DNA of 64,000 nt. It comes from Gammaproteobacteria bacterium (GTDB lineage Bacteria; Pseudomonadota; Gammaproteobacteria; Eutrophobiales; Eutrophobiaceae). The stretch spans positions 92,487-156,486 of the forward strand of contig JAURNY010000032.1 of assembly GCA_030829955.1 (NCBI GenBank), given 5' to 3'. A program made the translations under genes and the position numbers. Positions 1 to 9,067 of this stretch are shown piece by piece (the first letter of the stretch is position 1; each line of letters begins with the position of its first letter). Under the pieces are notes generated by a model. The model searched no databases. It was not told where the DNA came from and saw nothing but the letters and a program-made list of their open reading frames with translations.

Positions 1-68
1 AAAAATCAAGCCAGAAGCGATTAAGCATGAAATAAAAAGTTGTTTAGTCATTGTTTTCGCTCCTCTGA

Positions 69-386
69 TTACTGAACGCTATTAATATATGCAGCAATAT
101 CTGACATATCTTGATCAGACAAATTCACAGCGTTTGCCTGCATGGTTGGATGCCAACGTTGACCAGCTTTATAAGCCTTTAATGCAGCAACAATATAATC
201 AGCATGTTGACCGCCCAATTTAGGTACATGGTAATTTGGTGAAGCGTTAGTTACTTTTCCAGCATGGCAACCCAGGCAGGTTTCCATCAATTTTCTGCCA
301 TTTTCGGCATCACCCTGTGCCATCGCCGGCACTGCGGCAAATATAACCACTAAAGTCAGGATTAATGTATTTATAGTTTTCATCAT
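69..386 (-). CDS. Small periplasmic class I cytochrome c
   Basis: About 105 residues: a hydrophobic signal peptide ending near AMA, then one CLGCH haem-attachment motif about 10 residues into the mature protein, and a likely axial Met in the PTM segment before the C-terminal helix. Size and layout fit a monohaem cytochrome c of the c553/c5 or single-domain c4-like type, an electron carrier in the periplasm. The reading frame extends to a TTG at 398, but the ATG at 386 (or 383) gives a cleaner signal peptide, so I chose 386. The gene stands alone, divergent from the peroxidase gene across about 310 bases. Redox partner unknown. Confidence 0.88.
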   Translation of the reverse strand: MMKTINTLILTLVVIFAAVPAMAQGDAENGRKLMETCLGCHAGKVTNASPNYHVPKLGGQHADYIVAALKAYKAGQRWHPTMQANAVNLSDQDMSDIAAYINSVQ

Positions 387-698
387 GAATTGACCCAATT
401 TCGATTAATATTGTTATTTAAATCAAGATATACAAATTGATGTTTTATGATTAAAATTCAATCTGTTAGAGTAATTATTCTAGAACAAAAAATCCAGAAT
501 TACTATTGTCTAATTCTCCAACATTATCCCGGCTACAACATTCCATGAATATTTCAACGGATTATCGGTAAAAGTTTTTTAAAAACTATTGATCTGAACA
601 GTTTTGAAAATTCGCGACTTTATCTGGCCATAGATAATAATCTAAACTAGATTAAATTTAATGTAAGCAAAATAAAAAACTCTAACTGGAGTATCGAA
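387..698. other. Divergent intergenic region, no gene seen
   Basis: AT-rich spacer between the cytochrome c gene (minus strand) and the peroxidase gene (plus strand), which must carry both promoters. I see a GGAG ribosome-binding site about 8 bases before the ATG at 699 and short AT palindromes near 573-585 and 652-663. I find no convincing sigma-70 boxes, RNA gene or small ORF. Confidence 0.5.
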
Positions 699-1232
699 AT
701 GAAATGTATAACTGTGACCCTATTTTTACTAACAATTTTTTCACAACAGCTTTTGGCCGAATGCCCTGATTACCTCAATAGCGACATTCGGTTACTCCAT
801 TCCGACAAGATGTTAAATATATGTCAGGAATTTGGCAACAACCCTATACTCATTGTTAATACCGCAAGCAAATGCGGATTCACTCCACAATTTAAGGAAC
901 TTGAATCCTTATATCAGAAATTCAGGGATCGTGGATTAGTCGTGCTTGGTTTTCCAAGTGACTCGTTCAAACAGGAAATTAATAATGAAGAAGCTGTTGC
1001 CGAAGTTTGTTACATCAATTACGGAGTCACTTTCCCCATGTTTTCAACCATAGAAGTTCGCGGTCGTAATGCTCATCCGTTGTTTAGAGCATTGGCTGCG
1101 CAATCTGATGAACCTAGCTGGAATTTTAATAAATATCTATTAGATAAAGATGGAAAAGTAGTTCAACATTTCGGCAGTCGCGCGAAGCCCGAATCTGCGG
1201 AATTTAAACAGTTCATTGAATCTGCATTGTAA
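699..1232 (+). CDS. Exported glutathione peroxidase-family thiol peroxidase
   Basis: 177 residues with an N-terminal signal peptide (cleavage near residue 20), then a thioredoxin-fold glutathione peroxidase domain. The peroxidatic cysteine lies in NTASKCGFTPQF (Cys59), and the WNFNKYL motif near the C-terminus supplies the usual Trp and Asn. The segment normally carrying the catalytic Gln (consensus GFPCNQF) reads GFPSDSFKQE here, so the resolving-Cys position is Ser and the Gln is displaced. Family role: reduction of peroxides with thioredoxin or glutathione, here in the periplasm. It starts at an ATG with GGAG about 8 bases upstream and ends 5 bases from the convergent sel1 gene. Family is firm; activity and reductant are not. 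Confidence 0.88.
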   Translation: MKCITVTLFLLTIFSQQLLAECPDYLNSDIRLLHSDKMLNICQEFGNNPILIVNTASKCGFTPQFKELESLYQKFRDRGLVVLGFPSDSFKQEINNEEAVAEVCYINYGVTFPMFSTIEVRGRNAHPLFRALAAQSDEPSWNFNKYLLDKDGKVVQHFGSRAKPESAEFKQFIESAL

Positions 1233-1237
1233 TAGTG

Positions 1238-1765
1238 CTAGCGCTGCAAATATGCTTGCGCTTCTTCCTCTGCTAAACGAATTTGATCTCCAAACAATTT
1301 CGTATATCGGGCATTTTCATTCAGTTTACGCCCTATTTTTCGTATTGGGTCTTGAAAATCAGGCGCTATACCTAAGATTCGTTTGGCAGCATTAGGGTTA
1401 CCATTTTTAAAGGCTGCATATAACCACATATATGCCATCTGGTAATCCTTTTTAACAAATTCACCATTTTCATACATGCCGCCTAGATTGTATTGAGCAT
1501 CAGCAAATTTATTCTTGGCAGATTTCTCAAACCACTCCTTCGCCTTTTCATAATTACGAGGCACGCCCAGTCCTAGATAATAATGAATACCAATATAATT
1601 CTGAGCTTCTGCATTACCCTCTTTCGCTAATTGCATATATGCATTGTACGATGACTTGTAATCTCCTTGCTTGAATAATTCTTCAGGCGATGAATTCTTA
1701 CTACATGCAAATAGAGATACAAAAAAGAAAATAAATAAATAAAGATAACCTCTTATATTACGCAT
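1238..1765 (-). CDS. Sel1-repeat lipoprotein
   Basis: 175 residues from the ATG at 1765. A short hydrophobic leader ends in a lipobox-like LFAC (Cys about residue 21), followed by tandem Sel1/TPR-like helices with the AEAQNYIGIHYYLGLGV and ADAQYNLGGMYENG signatures. Such proteins are usually envelope scaffolds with no enzymatic motif. The frame opens at a GTG (1777), but the ATG at 1765 has AGGTGA 8 bases upstream and the GTG has nothing comparable, so 1765 is preferred. That ribosome-binding site lies inside the 3' end of the mscS remnant upstream, whose stop (1758-1760) overlaps this gene. Function unknown beyond the family. Confidence 0.82.
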   Translation of the reverse strand: MRNIRGYLYLFIFFFVSLFACSKNSSPEELFKQGDYKSSYNAYMQLAKEGNAEAQNYIGIHYYLGLGVPRNYEKAKEWFEKSAKNKFADAQYNLGGMYENGEFVKKDYQMAYMWLYAAFKNGNPNAAKRILGIAPDFQDPIRKIGRKLNENARYTKLFGDQIRLAEEEAQAYLQR

Positions 1766-2088
1766 TTGCTTTATCACCTTGTTGCAGGAAAACTGTTTGT
1801 TCTGGCAATTCGATATTCATCTTTGCATCACTCAATAAAGATAAAATTACCTGATCGATTTTATATTTTAACTGATAGTATTTTCTGGTTGGCATCCAGT
1901 ATTTAAACCTAAACTAACACCGTGTTCTCCAAAACTTTCTACACCTAATGCGACGCCGGTCCTTTGGCGCGTTGTTCAAATTACAACAGTTGTTTTTCTG
2001 TGCTTTGAATTACCCTTTCAGAGTCTTCATCATAACTAATTATCAATGACTCTTCTAGAGTCAGGTTTTCAAATAAATTTATAATAAC
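1758..2088 (-). pseudogene. Decayed MscS-family channel C-terminal remnant
   Basis: No open frame spans this stretch, but three frames on the minus strand join into the C-terminal part of a small-conductance mechanosensitive channel. They read SYDEDSERVIQ, an in-frame TAA, a shift to VESFGEHGVSLGL, a second shift to FKYWMPTRKYYQLKYKID, and a C-terminus stopping at 1758-1760. The SYDED and (F/Y)W-PTR-YYQ-K segments are typical of the MscS C-terminal domain. One stop and two frameshifts make it non-functional, and the membrane-spanning part is missing or unrecognisable upstream. A different, intact MscS-like gene lies at 49999-50571. Confidence 0.75.
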
Positions 2089-2200
2089 TTATCCTATTAT
2101 TTGATTATTCCAAATCATGATTTTTTCTTAATCTTCATTAGTGAGCTTGGTATAGGCAAGCTTGATTTATTCTACAATATTTCCCATTATTGATATTAAT

Positions 2201-3196
2201 CTAGCATAGCAATACTGATGAGCTTTTGAAGCCTAACCATACCTGTTGTCCAACATCGAGACCTAGCCCCAGAAAGGCATTCTGACTTATTACAACCTTA
2301 AATTCTTCTACGGCATCAATAGTAACTGTCACCGTTCCACTATCATAGCCTATAGATTTAATCACGCCCTGATAATTGTTTTGCATGCTTGATTCAAGTT
2401 TGTCTCTTGATATGACTATTTGTGCCGGATCAATAACAGCTTGCGATATCTTCTCTTTTATATGTTTATTTACTGAAATAATAATGTTGCCTGTATCAAA
2501 CTGGTCAGCTTGACTATTAACTTGTCCATGAAAAATATTCACAAACTCTGCTCTATTACATCTACCATTTTCTATGTTGTAAATTGATTCAGACAGGAGT
2601 TGTGCCTGACGATAGTTATGTGTTGTAAAAATAATCGTTTTACCCAGATCATCACGCAGTTTTACTATTAATGCCTCAAGATCTGCAATCGAATCCTTAT
2701 CCAAAAAAGTAAATGGTTCATCAAGAATCAAAATCTGTGGCTTGAGTACCAGCGCTCGTGCTATCGCAACTTTTTGTACCTCACCGCCTGACAATGCATT
2801 AACTGAACGTTGAGCTAAAGACGTAATATTCATTAACTGTAGCACTTCGGTAATACGACTATCCCGTTCTATTTTTTCTATATGTTGCAACTTTAAACCA
2901 AGTTCGACATTGCTTAACACATTACCATGTAACAAATATGGATTTTGCTGAACATAAGCCGATGTCTTTCTGAATATTGCGATATTGTTTTGGTTTAACA
3001 ATTCAGATTGATAACTCAGTTTGCCACTGGTTGGTGTCTCCAGAAATGCAAATAAATTTAGAAGACTTGTTTTACCAGAACCATTAGGTCCAACAAAGGC
3101 TGTGATACTCGCGGAATGTATTTCAAGACTTATTTCTTTTAGTGAAAAACCACTATCATAACTAAAACCGACATTATTCAACTGATATAACATCAA
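2201..3196 (-). CDS. tupC: Tungstate-type ABC transporter ATP-binding protein
   Basis: 331 residues. The ABC ATPase domain has Walker A GPNGSGKTS (36-44), a Q-loop near Gln83, signature LSGGE (135-139), Walker B LILDE (156-160) and the switch His193. The C-terminal ~70 residues form a TOBE/Mop-like beta domain of the kind that binds oxyanions in molybdate and tungstate importers. The ATG overlaps the stop of the upstream permease gene by 4 bases, so the two are translationally coupled. Substrate is inferred from the binding domain of that partner. Symbol by role; a molybdate transporter is the main alternative. Confidence 0.85.
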   Translation of the reverse strand: MMLYQLNNVGFSYDSGFSLKEISLEIHSASITAFVGPNGSGKTSLLNLFAFLETPTSGKLSYQSELLNQNNIAIFRKTSAYVQQNPYLLHGNVLSNVELGLKLQHIEKIERDSRITEVLQLMNITSLAQRSVNALSGGEVQKVAIARALVLKPQILILDEPFTFLDKDSIADLEALIVKLRDDLGKTIIFTTHNYRQAQLLSESIYNIENGRCNRAEFVNIFHGQVNSQADQFDTGNIIISVNKHIKEKISQAVIDPAQIVISRDKLESSMQNNYQGVIKSIGYDSGTVTVTIDAVEEFKVVISQNAFLGLGLDVGQQVWLGFKSSSVLLC

Positions 3197-4728
3197 CGGC
3201 TTCTCATCTGAAACTGGTGTAACATAATATTCACAACGAATGCGACCAATAACAACATAAAGCCTAGTGCTAACGCGAATTCAAATTCGCCCTTACTGGT
3301 TTCCAATGCAATCGAGGTTGTCATTGTTCGCGACAAGCCTGCAATGTTGCCGCCCAGCATCATCGCAATACCAACTTCACCTATCGCCCGACCAAAACCG
3401 GTAACGATTGCGGCAATAAGCGCAAAGCGCACCTCACTTAAATAAATAATACAACGTTGAATAAAACTAGCGCCTAATGTAGTGCATGTCTTTGCCAGTC
3501 GTGGGTCAGCACCATTAACTGCAACAATAGATAGATTCCAGATAACAGGTGTAATCAAAACACATTGTCCTAATACAATTGCAGAAGGCGTGTATAACAA
3601 ACCATAGTCACCTAACAATCCCTGTCTATTTAATAATCCATACAGTAATAAGCCAACAACGACCGTGGGCAATGCCATCAGAGTGTTTAAACAGGCCAAT
3701 AAAAACTGCTTCCCTCTGAAACGATTTAAAGCGACAACAATGCCTAGAGGAATACTGATAATGGAAGCAAATAACACAGCCAGCAGTGATGCCTTTAATG
3801 ATGTCCATACAACAAAATAAAGCTCAGCATCAAAATCAAACATCAATTTTGAAGCTGACACGATCGCATCAAAAAAATAATTTCCTTCCCTGACATCCAC
3901 TTTCGATAACTGCCTATGGTCTGATAATTGTTTAGCTGGATAAAATAGAGGTTCAGCATTGACTCGATATTCATCAATTATCTGCTGTGCAATAGAACCT
4001 AGTAAAAATTCAACATACTTTTCCGCCAGTATAGATTGTGCAGTTGCATGTGTCTTTGGATTAATTGCTATAACATGATAAGGGTTTCTTAATTCTTCCG
4101 GTGATTCATAAATTAATTCCAGATCGAGTCTGTCATGAAAAGCTAACCAGGTTGCACGGTCACTCAATATATACGCCTGCTTTTCATTGGCGAGTAATAA
4201 TGATTGTCCCATTCCCATGCCGGAGGAGATATACCATTCACCTGCTGGAATTACATTTATCTGTTCCCATATAGACAGCTCTTTTTTATGAGTACCTGAT
4301 TCATCACCTCGACTGACAAACATCATCTGGTTTTGTTTGATAAAATTCAAACCTTCGATCGCCGAATCAGCCTGTTTCACTCTTGCCGGATCAGACTTTG
4401 GTCCAAGCAAAATATAGTCGTTATACATCACTAGATGTCGACTGAGACCATGACCTTCGTCTATAAATGTAATTTCATCCTTAGGCGCATGGGTTAACAG
4501 AACATCAACATCGCCAGACCTTCCCAGTCGCAAGGCATGCCCACTTCCTATGGTAACAGTCTGCACCTTTATTCCTGTATGACTTTCAAAAACCGGATTT
4601 AGAAGAGCCATTACACCCGAATTGTCCGTTGTGTGTGTGATCGCCACTTTTAGCATAGGCAATTCGGCAGGGACTGAACTACATATGGTTAAACATAGTG
4701 CAAAAACTAGTCTGATGATTCGCTGCAT
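3193..4728 (-). CDS. Fused tungstate-binding protein and ABC permease (TupA-TupB)
   Basis: 511 residues carrying two normally separate subunits. Residues 1-21 are a signal peptide or anchor; 25-265 are a TupA-like periplasmic binding domain with THTTDNSG (31-38) and SRGDESGTHKKE (139-150), both typical of tungstate binding proteins. A linker of about 40 residues leads to a TupB-like permease (about 305-505, five or so membrane segments) with a GRAIGEVGIAMMLGG coupling loop (447-461). The reading frame is continuous with no internal restart in view. It forms an operon with the ATPase gene downstream and is divergent from the gene at 4807. The fusion ties one binding domain to each permease chain. 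Substrate preference for tungstate over molybdate rests on motifs only. Confidence 0.85.
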   Translation of the reverse strand: MQRIIRLVFALCLTICSSVPAELPMLKVAITHTTDNSGVMALLNPVFESHTGIKVQTVTIGSGHALRLGRSGDVDVLLTHAPKDEITFIDEGHGLSRHLVMYNDYILLGPKSDPARVKQADSAIEGLNFIKQNQMMFVSRGDESGTHKKELSIWEQINVIPAGEWYISSGMGMGQSLLLANEKQAYILSDRATWLAFHDRLDLELIYESPEELRNPYHVIAINPKTHATAQSILAEKYVEFLLGSIAQQIIDEYRVNAEPLFYPAKQLSDHRQLSKVDVREGNYFFDAIVSASKLMFDFDAELYFVVWTSLKASLLAVLFASIISIPLGIVVALNRFRGKQFLLACLNTLMALPTVVVGLLLYGLLNRQGLLGDYGLLYTPSAIVLGQCVLITPVIWNLSIVAVNGADPRLAKTCTTLGASFIQRCIIYLSEVRFALIAAIVTGFGRAIGEVGIAMMLGGNIAGLSRTMTTSIALETSKGEFEFALALGFMLLLVAFVVNIMLHQFQMRSR

Positions 4729-4806
4729 GATTTATGATGATTTTCTGCTTTATTAAGCTTTATTCACTTTAACCGTATTGTATTTATGCTGTGTTGAACA
4801 AGCGAC

Positions 4807-5265
4807 ATGGCCAATATAAAAATTGAATTCGACACTGATATTAACGACTATCACGAAGCCCGTAAATTTAAATTGCTTATAGACTCAATGCTTGCACAGA
4901 AGATTATCGATTCATCATTAAAATCATTTGCGAGTGACATTCGAATCCAGCTAGAGGAGTTTATTAACAAACCAGAATTTGCCAATTTCGAAAAGGATGA
5001 TCATGGTGCGCATCATACAGCCAGTTATGATGAATCCTCAGGTGAAAGTTTCGCTCGTTTAATCAGAAATTTGGTTGGTCCTAGCCGACAGGAACTGGAA
5101 TCCAGCAAACAACTTCAAAAATTAATTGCCCGTGCAGAGCGCGCAGAAATATCTGCATTTGATGCCCTGGCAGAATCGACCGAAATCTCGCTGGAACTCG
5201 ATGAATTAAGCGCAAAGGTCAAACAGCTGGAAGAAGAACTGATCAGGATACAAAAAAAGCCCTGA
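4807..5265 (+). CDS. Hypothetical coiled-coil protein
   Basis: 152 residues, soluble, with no signal peptide or membrane segment. I do not recognise the family. Residues about 1-60 look helical, the middle is charged with a short His pair (HGAHHT), and residues about 100-150 are a heptad-rich Glu/Leu/Lys coiled coil ending in a basic tail, which suggests oligomerisation. It lies between the divergent tungstate transporter and miaB, with 108 bases before miaB, so it may be transcribed with neither. Composition resembles its neighbours, so there is no sign of transfer. Confidence 0.7.
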   Translation: MANIKIEFDTDINDYHEARKFKLLIDSMLAQKIIDSSLKSFASDIRIQLEEFINKPEFANFEKDDHGAHHTASYDESSGESFARLIRNLVGPSRQELESSKQLQKLIARAERAEISAFDALAESTEISLELDELSAKVKQLEEELIRIQKKP

Positions 5266-5373
5266 TCATACTGTAAAATTGGCCAAAATTAGCTGAAATA
5301 CTGGCTTTCAACTGGAAATCACCTGCCAGAAAGTGTAATTTAGCCTCCCTTTTTTACAGATATTGCAGTATTC

Positions 5374-6729
5374 ATGTCACGCAAGATTTTTATTAAAACA
5401 ATGGGTTGCCAGATGAACGAGTACGATTCTGATCGTATGGTAGATGCACTGAAGGCTGCCCATCAAATGACAGACACAGATGATCCGGCTGAGGCTGATC
5501 TAATTTTGCTGAATACCTGCTCAATAAGAGAGAAAGCTCAGGAAAAGGTATTTTCTGATCTGGGTCGATGGAAACTATATAAAGAATCCAACCCCAATCT
5601 GGTCATCGCTGTCGGTGGCTGCGTTGCCAGTCAGGAAGGCAAGGCTATTATCGAACGCGCACCGTTTGTTGATATTGTATTTGGTCCACAAACATTACAT
5701 CGACTTCCGAAAATGTATGACAAGGTCATGGCGGACAAGCAATCAGTTGTGGATATCTCATTCCCTGAAATTGAAAAGTTCGATCATCTGCCTGCGCCTA
5801 CCGCAGAAGGTCCGACTGCGTTTGTTTCCATCATGGAAGGTTGTAGTAAATATTGTAGTTTCTGTGTTGTGCCATATACGCGCGGTGAAGAAGTTAGCCG
5901 CCCGTTTGATGATGTCATTACTGAAGTCGTAGAAATCGCCGAGCAGGGTGTACGTGAAGTAAATTTGTTAGGACAAAATGTAAATGCCTACCGCGGGATC
6001 ATGCATGATGGACATGTTGCTGACCTTGCATTATTAATTGAATATGTCGCTGCCATAGAAGGCATTGATCGAATTCGTTTTACCACTTCGCATCCGGTGG
6101 AATTTTCCGATAGTTTAATCGATGTTTATGGCAAGGTGCCTGAATTGGTAAGCCATTTGCATCTGCCCGTACAAAGTGGTTCTGATCATGTACTAGCATT
6201 GATGAAACGTGGCCATACTCGTCTCGAATACAAATCAAAGATTAAACGTTTAAAAGCTATTAGACCGGAACTGAGTATGTCGTCTGATTTTATAATTGGT
6301 TTTCCTGGTGAAACTGACAAAGACTTTGAAGATACTATGAACCTGATTCAGGATATTGGTTTTGATCACTCATTCAGTTTTATCTACAGCGCGCGCCCCG
6401 GCACACCTGCCGCAAACCTGCCAGATGACACACCAATGTCGGTCAAGAAAGAACGTTTAAGTATTTTACAAAATAGAATCAGTCAGCAGGCAGCAAATAT
6501 TAGTCGCTCCATGGTAGGCAAGACACAAACCATACTTGTTGAAGGTCATTCGAAAAAAGACCCTAATCAATTATGCGGTCGCACCGAAAATAATCGGGTT
6601 GTCAATTTTTCAGGCACTGATGATCTGATTGGACAATTTGTTATTGTTGAAATTACCGAGGCATTACCAAATTCTCTACGCGGCATATTACTTGATGATA
6701 ATCAATCATTAACTGCTGCTAATCTTTAA
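5374..6729 (+). CDS. miaB: tRNA-2-methylthio-N6-dimethylallyladenosine synthase MiaB
   Basis: 451 residues. The N-terminal UPF0004 domain holds three [4Fe-4S] cysteines (Cys12 in [10 protein letters not shown], Cys49 in NTCS, Cys83 in GGCV). The radical SAM motif CSKYCSFC supplies Cys157, Cys161 and Cys164, and a C-terminal TRAM domain occupies the last ~65 residues. The enzyme adds the methylthio group to i6A37 of tRNAs that read codons starting with U. Length and motifs match the family. It is the first gene of the conserved miaB-phoH-ybeY-corC-lnt run; MiaB rather than RimO or MtaB is supported by motif wording and by this context. Confidence 0.96.
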   Translation: MSRKIFIKTMGCQMNEYDSDRMVDALKAAHQMTDTDDPAEADLILLNTCSIREKAQEKVFSDLGRWKLYKESNPNLVIAVGGCVASQEGKAIIERAPFVDIVFGPQTLHRLPKMYDKVMADKQSVVDISFPEIEKFDHLPAPTAEGPTAFVSIMEGCSKYCSFCVVPYTRGEEVSRPFDDVITEVVEIAEQGVREVNLLGQNVNAYRGIMHDGHVADLALLIEYVAAIEGIDRIRFTTSHPVEFSDSLIDVYGKVPELVSHLHLPVQSGSDHVLALMKRGHTRLEYKSKIKRLKAIRPELSMSSDFIIGFPGETDKDFEDTMNLIQDIGFDHSFSFIYSARPGTPAANLPDDTPMSVKKERLSILQNRISQQAANISRSMVGKTQTILVEGHSKKDPNQLCGRTENNRVVNFSGTDDLIGQFVIVEITEALPNSLRGILLDDNQSLTAANL

Positions 6730-6822
6730 TAACTATTCTTAACTACTATTAATACGACAACTTCAAGCGATATTTCACTGGAACCATTCGATAACGAACG
6801 GTTATCAAATTTATGTGGGCCA

Positions 6823-7710
6823 TTGGATAAACACCTGCGACAGATTGAACGTTTCATGGGGGTCGAGATCAATAATCGGGGTAATGAATTTCATATTAGT
6901 GGCACGCTTAAATCAATCAATCTTACTGGGCAAATATTAAATGAGATGTACGCCACAACAGATAAAGAGGCATTATCAACCGAAAGTGTGCATTTATTCC
7001 TGCAGTCATTGAACCTTGAAGAAGAATTCGAGGAAGAGATCGTTGAAGAAGTTTCGATTAAAACCAGACGTGGCTTAATTCGCGGTAGAAGTCCAAATCA
7101 ACAACAATACCTCGCTAACATTCAAAAGCATGATATTAGTTTTGGTATTGGTCCTGCAGGTACAGGTAAAACCTACCTGGCCGTTGCCTGTGCTGTTGCA
7201 GCGATGGAACAGGATCATGCCAGACGCCTGGTACTTGTCAGACCTGCTGTGGAAGCAGGCGAAAAACTGGGTTTCCTACCCGGAGATTTAGTACAAAAGG
7301 TTGATCCATATTTACGCCCTTTATATGACGCCCTATATGAAATGCTAGGCTTTGAAAAAGTTGCCAAGCTAATTGAACGTAATGTAATCGAGGTCGCACC
7401 TTTAGCCTTTATGCGCGGCAGAACACTAAATGAATCATTTATTATTCTTGACGAAGCCCAGAACACAACGATAGAACAAATGAAAATGTTCTTAACCCGT
7501 ATCGGTTTTAATTCTACTGCCGTCATTACCGGTGATATCACGCAGATTGATTTGCCAAATGGCAAACAATCCGGATTAAGACATGTGATAGATATATTGC
7601 AGGATGAACCCGGCATCAGTTTTACATTTTTCAAATCAAGAGATGTAGTCAGACACCCATTAGTTGCCAAAATACTGAACGCGTACGAGAAGCATGACCA
7701 GAAAAAATAA
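6823..7710 (+). CDS. ybeZ: PhoH-like ATPase (YbeZ)
   Basis: PhoH-family P-loop ATPase with Walker A GPAGTGKT, Walker B FIILDEAQN and the conserved RPAVEAGEKLGFLPGD segment. In the family it works with YbeY in rRNA metabolism, and ybeY follows 6 bases downstream. The coordinates start at the first conventional start codon, a TTG at 6823, but the frame continues upstream to 6733 and encodes residues expected at the family N-terminus (DISLEPFDNERLSNLCGP from 6769). The true start is therefore probably upstream. No ATG, GTG or TTG exists there; the best candidate is the ATT at 6748. Confidence 0.95.
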   Translation: MDKHLRQIERFMGVEINNRGNEFHISGTLKSINLTGQILNEMYATTDKEALSTESVHLFLQSLNLEEEFEEEIVEEVSIKTRRGLIRGRSPNQQQYLANIQKHDISFGIGPAGTGKTYLAVACAVAAMEQDHARRLVLVRPAVEAGEKLGFLPGDLVQKVDPYLRPLYDALYEMLGFEKVAKLIERNVIEVAPLAFMRGRTLNESFIILDEAQNTTIEQMKMFLTRIGFNSTAVITGDITQIDLPNGKQSGLRHVIDILQDEPGISFTFFKSRDVVRHPLVAKILNAYEKHDQKK

Positions 7711-7716
7711 CCACGC

Positions 7717-8181
7717 ATGAGTACATATATCGTTGTACAAGTTGTTTCAGATTGTTTATCAATTCCAGCAAAAAATGATTTTATTGACTGGGCTAATGCT
7801 GCTATTGATAATCAATCACTTGAGCGTGAATTAACTATTCGAATTGTAGATGAAGAAGAAGGAAAATCTTTGAATAAGGATTGGCGGCAAAAAGAGTATG
7901 CGACAAATATACTATCTTTCCCGATGGGTGACACAGTCAATGAAGAACTGAATATTCTAGGTGATATTGTTATCTGTGCGCCGGTTGTATTACGTGAAGC
8001 TCAAGAGCAAAACAAGCCTATTCAGGCGCATTGGGCACATCTGGTGATTCATGGAGTATTACATTTACAGGGATATGATCATCAAAATGATGATGAAGCC
8101 AGTGAAATGGAGACAAAGGAAATTACTTTACTCGGAAATTTTGGGTATGCTAACCCTTACGAAACTAATAATGTTGTATGA
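7717..8181 (+). CDS. ybeY: Endoribonuclease / rRNA maturation factor YbeY
   Basis: 154 residues, the usual size. The zinc site H-xxx-H-xxxxx-H is complete in HGVLHLQGYDH (His112, His116, His122), and the conserved NILSFP segment precedes it. YbeY takes part in 16S rRNA 3'-end processing and ribosome quality control. It starts 6 bases after phoH and its stop overlaps the corC start by 4 bases, so the three genes are almost certainly co-transcribed. Confidence 0.95.
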   Translation: MSTYIVVQVVSDCLSIPAKNDFIDWANAAIDNQSLERELTIRIVDEEEGKSLNKDWRQKEYATNILSFPMGDTVNEELNILGDIVICAPVVLREAQEQNKPIQAHWAHLVIHGVLHLQGYDHQNDDEASEMETKEITLLGNFGYANPYETNNVV

Positions 8182-9044
8182 GTGCTCAAGACAATAAACT
8201 AAAAAAGCTTTTCAAACGTTTTGAATTACGCTTTACCGGCAGCCCAGCTGATAGAGATGAACTAGTCGATATTCTGAGAAAATCAGAACAATCCAAGCTT
8301 CTGGATAATGATGCCTTACGCATGATCGAAGGTGCCATTCACGTCGCTGAACTACAAGTACGTGACGTCATGATCCCTCGCGTACAAATGACAGTGATCC
8401 ATGAAGATGCCGAACCGGAAGAAATCTTATCGACAGTAATTGAGTCAGGTCATTCACGCTTTCCGGTTATTGGCGATACTACTGATGAAATCATCGGTAT
8501 TTTACTGGCAAAGGATTTATTGAATTACTTTGCCAGCCCTGAAGATGAGTTTGATATTAAGGATTTAATGCGCATCGCAACCTTTATACCGGAAAGTAAA
8601 CGACTGAATATGTTACTGCGGGAATTCCGACTCAACCGAAACCATATGGCTATCGTGATTGATGAATATTCAGGTGTTGCTGGTTTAATTACGATTGAAG
8701 ATGTTATCGAGGAGATCGTTGGGGAGATTGAAGACGAACACGATTATGATGATGATGATGAAACCATTCGTCCACATGATAATGAACGTTTTACTGTACA
8801 GGCATTAACCTCAATTGAAGACTTTAATAAATATTTTGATACCGATTTTTCTGACGAGGAATATGACACGATTGGTGGGTATATTATCAATGCCTTTGGA
8901 CATATGCCTAAACGTGGTGAGTCTATCGATATTGAAGGCTTTAATGTCAAAGTAATTCGATCAGATAAGCGTCGTGTGCATGTACTGTTGTTTAATCGTC
9001 TACCCCCAAAAAAAGAAAGCATCGAAACAGAAAACACTGACTAG
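8178..9044 (+). CDS. corC: CorC/HlyC family CBS-domain protein (YbeX)
   Basis: 288 residues, cytoplasmic. A short N-terminal helical region is followed by two CBS domains (about 65-185; note VRDVMIPRVQM and the end of the second at VAGLITIEDVIEEIVGEI) and a CorC_HlyC transporter-associated domain (about 200-280). An Asp-rich run at about 187-196 lies between them. The family is linked to magnesium/cobalt efflux and, for YbeX, to ribosome metabolism; biochemical role is uncertain. It overlaps ybeY by 4 bases and precedes lnt by 23 bases. Confidence 0.93.
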   Translation: MSAQDNKLKKLFKRFELRFTGSPADRDELVDILRKSEQSKLLDNDALRMIEGAIHVAELQVRDVMIPRVQMTVIHEDAEPEEILSTVIESGHSRFPVIGDTTDEIIGILLAKDLLNYFASPEDEFDIKDLMRIATFIPESKRLNMLLREFRLNRNHMAIVIDEYSGVAGLITIEDVIEEIVGEIEDEHDYDDDDETIRPHDNERFTVQALTSIEDFNKYFDTDFSDEEYDTIGGYIINAFGHMPKRGESIDIEGFNVKVIRSDKRRVHVLLFNRLPPKKESIETENTD

Positions 9045-9067
9045 ACTTTATAAAGTGCATTACACTC

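Noticed and set aside
2..85. Open plus-strand frame running from the left edge
   Set aside because: It overlaps the cytochrome c gene end and is too short to identify; it could be the tail of a gene outside the window but nothing supports that.
7215..7718. 167-residue minus-strand frame inside phoH
   Set aside because: It lies entirely antisense to a well-supported conserved gene and has no family features.
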